Shown here: piece after piece, positions 52,493 through 55,120 of the stretch
How the letters are laid out: each line of letters begins with the position of its first letter
How positions within the stretch are numbered: the first letter of the stretch is position 1
From: an uncultured Pseudomonas sp.
GTDB lineage: Bacteria; Pseudomonadota; Gammaproteobacteria; Pseudomonadales; Pseudomonadaceae
Direction of reading: 5' to 3'
Length of the DNA: 55,120 nt
NCBI RefSeq assembly: GCF_946885885.1
Contig: NZ_CAMPHN010000008.1
Span: 1-55,120 of the forward strand
Program-made: the position numbers and the translations under genes
Notes under the pieces: model-generated
The model's database searches: none
Told to the model about the DNA's origin: nothing
The model's input: only the letters and a program-made list of their open reading frames with translations

Positions 52493-53782
52493 TCAGTACA
52501 GACCCAATAGCTGGAACTGCAGGTACCAGACGCCCAGCGAGCCGAAGAAGTTGACCAGGAGCGCCGGCAGGAAACGCAGGTGCACGCCGAAGCTGTAGCT
52601 CTTGTCCAGCGTCATGGCCATGACCCCGGCCGCCGAGCCCACCACGGTCAGCGAACCGCCGATACCCACCATCAGTGCGTTCAACGCCCACTGATCGGCA
52701 CTCAGTTGCGGATTGGACAGCAGCGCCGCGGCTTCCACCGGCACGTTATCCATCACCCCGGAAATCACCCCGAGAATGACGTTGACCAGGGTCGGGTCGA
52801 GCAGCTCGAACAGCCGGGAGATATAGGACAACCAACCGACATGGTTGAGCGCGGCCACCGAGGTGATGATGCCGATGAAGAACAGCAAGGCGTTCCATTC
52901 CACCTTCTGCAGTTGGTCCTGCCAGGGCAGTTCGATGCCGCGGTGGGTCAGTAACCAGGCATAGAGTGCGACCATGCCCAAGCCGATGCCGATGGCGAAC
53001 TCGATGCCGACCTTCAGCAGAATGTTGCACAGCACCGCGCCGAGTACGGCGAAGAAACCGACCACCGCGAGCCCCGCGCCGCCCGGTTTGAGTGCCGAGT
53101 CTTCCTGGTTGGCGACACGGATCAGCTCTTTGCCGTCGACACCGCGCAGGTAGAAAAAATGCAGGGTGGCGGCGAACAGCAGCCAGCCGATGAATGCCGA
53201 GGGGAACAGCAGCAACAGACCGGCGATGCTGATCTTGCCCGCCAGCAGCACCATCAAGCTGGTGGAGGTGCCGAGGAACCACACGCCGCTGTTGGAGGCG
53301 ACCACGATGTTGCACAGGGCGACGTGGGTATAGCGCTGGTTGACCGAAATGTTTTTTACCGAGTTGCCGAAAATCATCGCCGTGGTGAAGTTGTTGATGA
53401 AGGGCGAGAGTGTCGCCGAGAGCGCGCCCGTGGCCCAGAACATGCCCTTGGCGCCCAGGCCTTTGCGCAACAGGTAACCGTTCAGCGCGGTGAACACGTT
53501 CCGCTCGTTGAGCAGCTCGACGATCATCCACATGAAGGCCATGAAGGCGATCAGGCCGAACAGTTCGCTTTTGGTTTCCTCCTGCGTATGCAGAAAGTAC
53601 TGGAAGCCGTTAGGGTCGGTCAGCGCGTAGTGCAGGCCGATAACGATCAAGCCGGACATCATGAACATGGCCGGTTTGAACTTATCCATCTCCAGTTGTG
53701 CTTCGAAAACGATAAGCGTCATGCCAATCAGGAATATCGCCAGCACGAGCAAGCCCGTGAGCGAGAAGGGTTCAATAAGCAT
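52493..53782 (-). CDS. nhaD: Na+/H+ antiporter, NhaD family
   Basis: 429 residues, about 12 membrane helices of the ion-transporter (ArsB/NhaD) superfamily. Seen: LSPFINNFTTAMIFGN in the first repeat, CNIVVASNSGVWFLGTSTSLM, and in the second repeat GVISGVMDNVPVEAAAL with the conserved Asp-Asn. It exports sodium (or lithium) in exchange for protons. ATG 53782 is chosen; an upstream frame to 53836 starts at TTG and lacks support. No good ribosome site precedes either. Confidence 0.93.
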   Translation of the reverse strand: MLIEPFSLTGLLVLAIFLIGMTLIVFEAQLEMDKFKPAMFMMSGLIVIGLHYALTDPNGFQYFLHTQEETKSELFGLIAFMAFMWMIVELLNERNVFTALNGYLLRKGLGAKGMFWATGALSATLSPFINNFTTAMIFGNSVKNISVNQRYTHVALCNIVVASNSGVWFLGTSTSLMVLLAGKISIAGLLLLFPSAFIGWLLFAATLHFFYLRGVDGKELIRVANQEDSALKPGGAGLAVVGFFAVLGAVLCNILLKVGIEFAIGIGLGMVALYAWLLTHRGIELPWQDQLQKVEWNALLFFIGIITSVAALNHVGWLSYISRLFELLDPTLVNVILGVISGVMDNVPVEAAALLSNPQLSADQWALNALMVGIGGSLTVVGSAAGVMAMTLDKSYSFGVHLRFLPALLVNFFGSLGVWYLQFQLLGLY

Positions 53783-53962
53783 TGGGGGGAATACTCGGTA
53801 AGGGGGGAAATCGGAAGGGTTAGTAATTGGTAACAAAATTATATCTGGGCGCCCTGTCCTTTGGCAGCGCTACTTTTGGCGCTCTCGCGCTATCTTTCGC
53901 TATGGGTCGGGCCCGCTGGGATGGGCTAAAATGCGCCGCACTTTCGCCTAGGAGACGCCCCA

Positions 53963-54895
53963 GTGACCGACCTCATACCTGCCCGCACCACCCGCTTGCG
54001 CACCTTGCGCGATTACATTCGTTGGGCGGTCAGTCGTTTTCAGGGTGAGGAGCTGTTTTTCGGCCACGGCACCGACAACGCCTGGGACGAAGCTCGCCAG
54101 CTGGTGCTCGGCGCCCTGCATCTGCCCTGGGAGATCGCCGACAGTTACCTCGACTGTCGCCTGGAAGACGACGAGCATGCTCATCTGCAGTCATTACTCG
54201 CGCGGCGTATCGAGGAGCGTGTGCCGACCGCCTACCTGCTCGGCGAGGCCTGGTTTTGCGGGCTGCCCTTTATCGTCGACGAACGGGTGCTGGTGCCGCG
54301 TTCGCCGATCGGCGAATTGATCGAACAGCATCTGCAACCCTGGCTGGCGCAAGAGCCCGCGCGAATTCTCGATCTGTGCACCGGCTCGGGCTGTATCGGC
54401 ATCGCCTGCGCCTATGAGTTCCCCGAGGCCGAGGTGGTGCTGGCCGACCTGTCGTTCGAGGCGCTGGAAGTGGCTAACCGGAATATCGAACGGCATGGTC
54501 TGGAGGAGCGGGTGTACAGCGTGCAAGGCGACGGCTTCGACGGTTTGCCGGGCCAGCGTTTCGATCTGATCGTTTCCAACCCACCCTATGTCGACGCCGA
54601 GGATTTCGCCGACATGCCCGCCGAATACCAGCATGAGCCGGCCCTGGGCCTGGCTTGCGGCGACGACGGCTTGAACCTGGTGCGGCGCATGCTGGCCGAG
54701 GCGGCCGATCACCTGACCGAGAAGGGCACGCTGATCGTCGAGGTGGGCAACAGCCAGGTGCATGTCGAGGCGCTGTATCCGGAGGTGGATTTCACCTGGC
54801 TGGAGTTCGAACGCGGCGGCCACGGCGTATTCCTGCTCGCCGCCCAACAGTGCCGCGAGCACCAGGCGCTGTTCCGCGAGCGGCTTAACGGCTAA
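53963..54895 (+). CDS. prmB: Ribosomal protein uL3 glutamine methyltransferase
   Basis: 310-residue N5-glutamine methyltransferase. The C-terminal Rossmann fold shows [18 protein letters not shown] and the catalytic [16 protein letters not shown]; the NPPY motif grips the target glutamine. The helical N-terminal domain binds the substrate protein. Start GTG 53963 with AGGAGA nine bases upstream. It differs from PrmA (L11) and PrmC (release factors) by its N-terminus [17 protein letters not shown]. Divergent from nhaD. Confidence 0.95.
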   Translation: MTDLIPARTTRLRTLRDYIRWAVSRFQGEELFFGHGTDNAWDEARQLVLGALHLPWEIADSYLDCRLEDDEHAHLQSLLARRIEERVPTAYLLGEAWFCGLPFIVDERVLVPRSPIGELIEQHLQPWLAQEPARILDLCTGSGCIGIACAYEFPEAEVVLADLSFEALEVANRNIERHGLEERVYSVQGDGFDGLPGQRFDLIVSNPPYVDAEDFADMPAEYQHEPALGLACGDDGLNLVRRMLAEAADHLTEKGTLIVEVGNSQVHVEALYPEVDFTWLEFERGGHGVFLLAAQQCREHQALFRERLNG

Positions 54896-54933
54896 CAGGT
54901 TGTCGCGCGGTCCGAATTGCCTCCTGCCAGCTT

Positions 54934-55080
54934 CGTAGGGTGGATGACGCTTCACCCATCCACCAATTGCGATGGGGATGAAAACAGCGTCAGCTACGCG
55001 CCCCTATCCATCGCCGCTCTGGTAGCCCGGATGCAATCCGGGAGCACTTTCACGACGGATATCGTTCCCGGATTTCATCT
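54934..55080. repeat. Palindromic repeats after prmB
   Basis: GTAGGGTGGATGACGCTTCACCCATCCACCA repeats the left half of 43957-44027 in shortened form. A second unit, GTAGCCCGGATGCAATCCGGGA with TTCCCGGATTTCATC, starts at about 55022. No gene is visible from 54896 to the window end. Confidence 0.75.
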
Positions 55081-55120
55081 GATGAGATGGACTCCTCCTC
55101 CCACGGACGGCATCGCGATG

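Noticed and set aside
1..55120. CRISPR array, tRNA or rRNA genes, prophage
   Set aside because: No evenly spaced repeat arrays, cloverleaf-like segments or phage structural genes were seen; repeats present are REP/BIME, MITE or IS ends.

Overview
The window looks like a chromosomal segment of a Pseudomonas (gamma-proteobacterium, not P. aeruginosa itself). Reasons: an O-antigen locus anchored by ihfB on the left and wbpM on the right, Pseudomonas-type REP repeats (GTAGGAGC / CTTGCTGGCGATC), and a right flank ordered folE, Smr-domain gene, isochorismatase-like gene, prmB, which resembles P. aeruginosa folE to prmB. The genus call rests on remembered gene orders and protein resemblance; no search was run.

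Layout. (1) 1-1828: REP-rich DNA, ihfB, and a decayed IS200/IS605-type element whose transposase is frameshifted. (2) 1829-7918: three wzz-type chain-length genes, two of them close tandem paralogues, then a beta-CASP metallo-beta-lactamase RNase gene that carries an in-frame repeat insertion. (3) 8221-9049: an rfaH-like antiterminator gene followed by a perfect ops element, a possible leader ORF and a terminator-like hairpin. (4) 9050-33662: one long same-strand O-antigen operon: lipoprotein; wecB-wecC (UDP-ManNAcA); pseB, pseC, three extra oxidoreductases, pseF, pseG, pseH, pseI (CMP-pseudaminic acid or a derivative); acyltransferase; a capsule-type glycosyltransferase; wzx; wzy; two oxidoreductases, a heparinase-like protein and a GT4 glycosyltransferase; a 4-reductase/epimerase and the initiating transferase (WbpL type). 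wbpM (33906-35912) closes it. The part from about 20.2 to 26.6 kb is visibly AT-rich, as expected for exchanged wzx/wzy DNA.

(5) 35913-38835: an AbiE-type toxin-antitoxin pair lies between the intact wbpM and a 17-codon fossil of a second, diverged wbpM 3' end. An inverted second 4-reductase gene follows. I read this as a scar of O-antigen cluster exchange. (6) 39206-46308: a coiled-coil membrane protein, then tyrosine catabolism (hpd, short hmgA-like dioxygenase, fumarylacetoacetase, maiA) with a sodium-coupled transporter, preceded by a TyrR/PhhR-like box. (7) 46506-54895: a chemoreceptor with a FliA-type promoter, folE, an HxlR regulator with a divergent carboxymuconolactone-decarboxylase-like gene, Smr protein, small membrane proteins, isochorismatase-like hydrolase, NhaD antiporter and prmB.

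How it works together: WbpL plus the 4-reductase and WbpM would start the O unit on undecaprenyl phosphate with a 2-acetamido-2,6-dideoxyhexose. Two further transferases could add ManNAcA and a nonulosonic acid. Wzx flips, Wzy polymerises and the Wzz proteins set length. RfaH acting at ops would carry RNA polymerase through the roughly 25 kb operon.

Most interesting: the rfaH-ops-leader arrangement; three unexplained oxidoreductases inside the pse genes; the cytoplasmic heparinase-like protein with its two-domain oxidoreductase partner; the wbpM fossil; and a two-copy MITE family (25-bp terminal repeats, 8-bp target duplications), both copies inserted at T-tracts of terminator-like hairpins. 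No tRNA, rRNA, CRISPR array or prophage was recognised.
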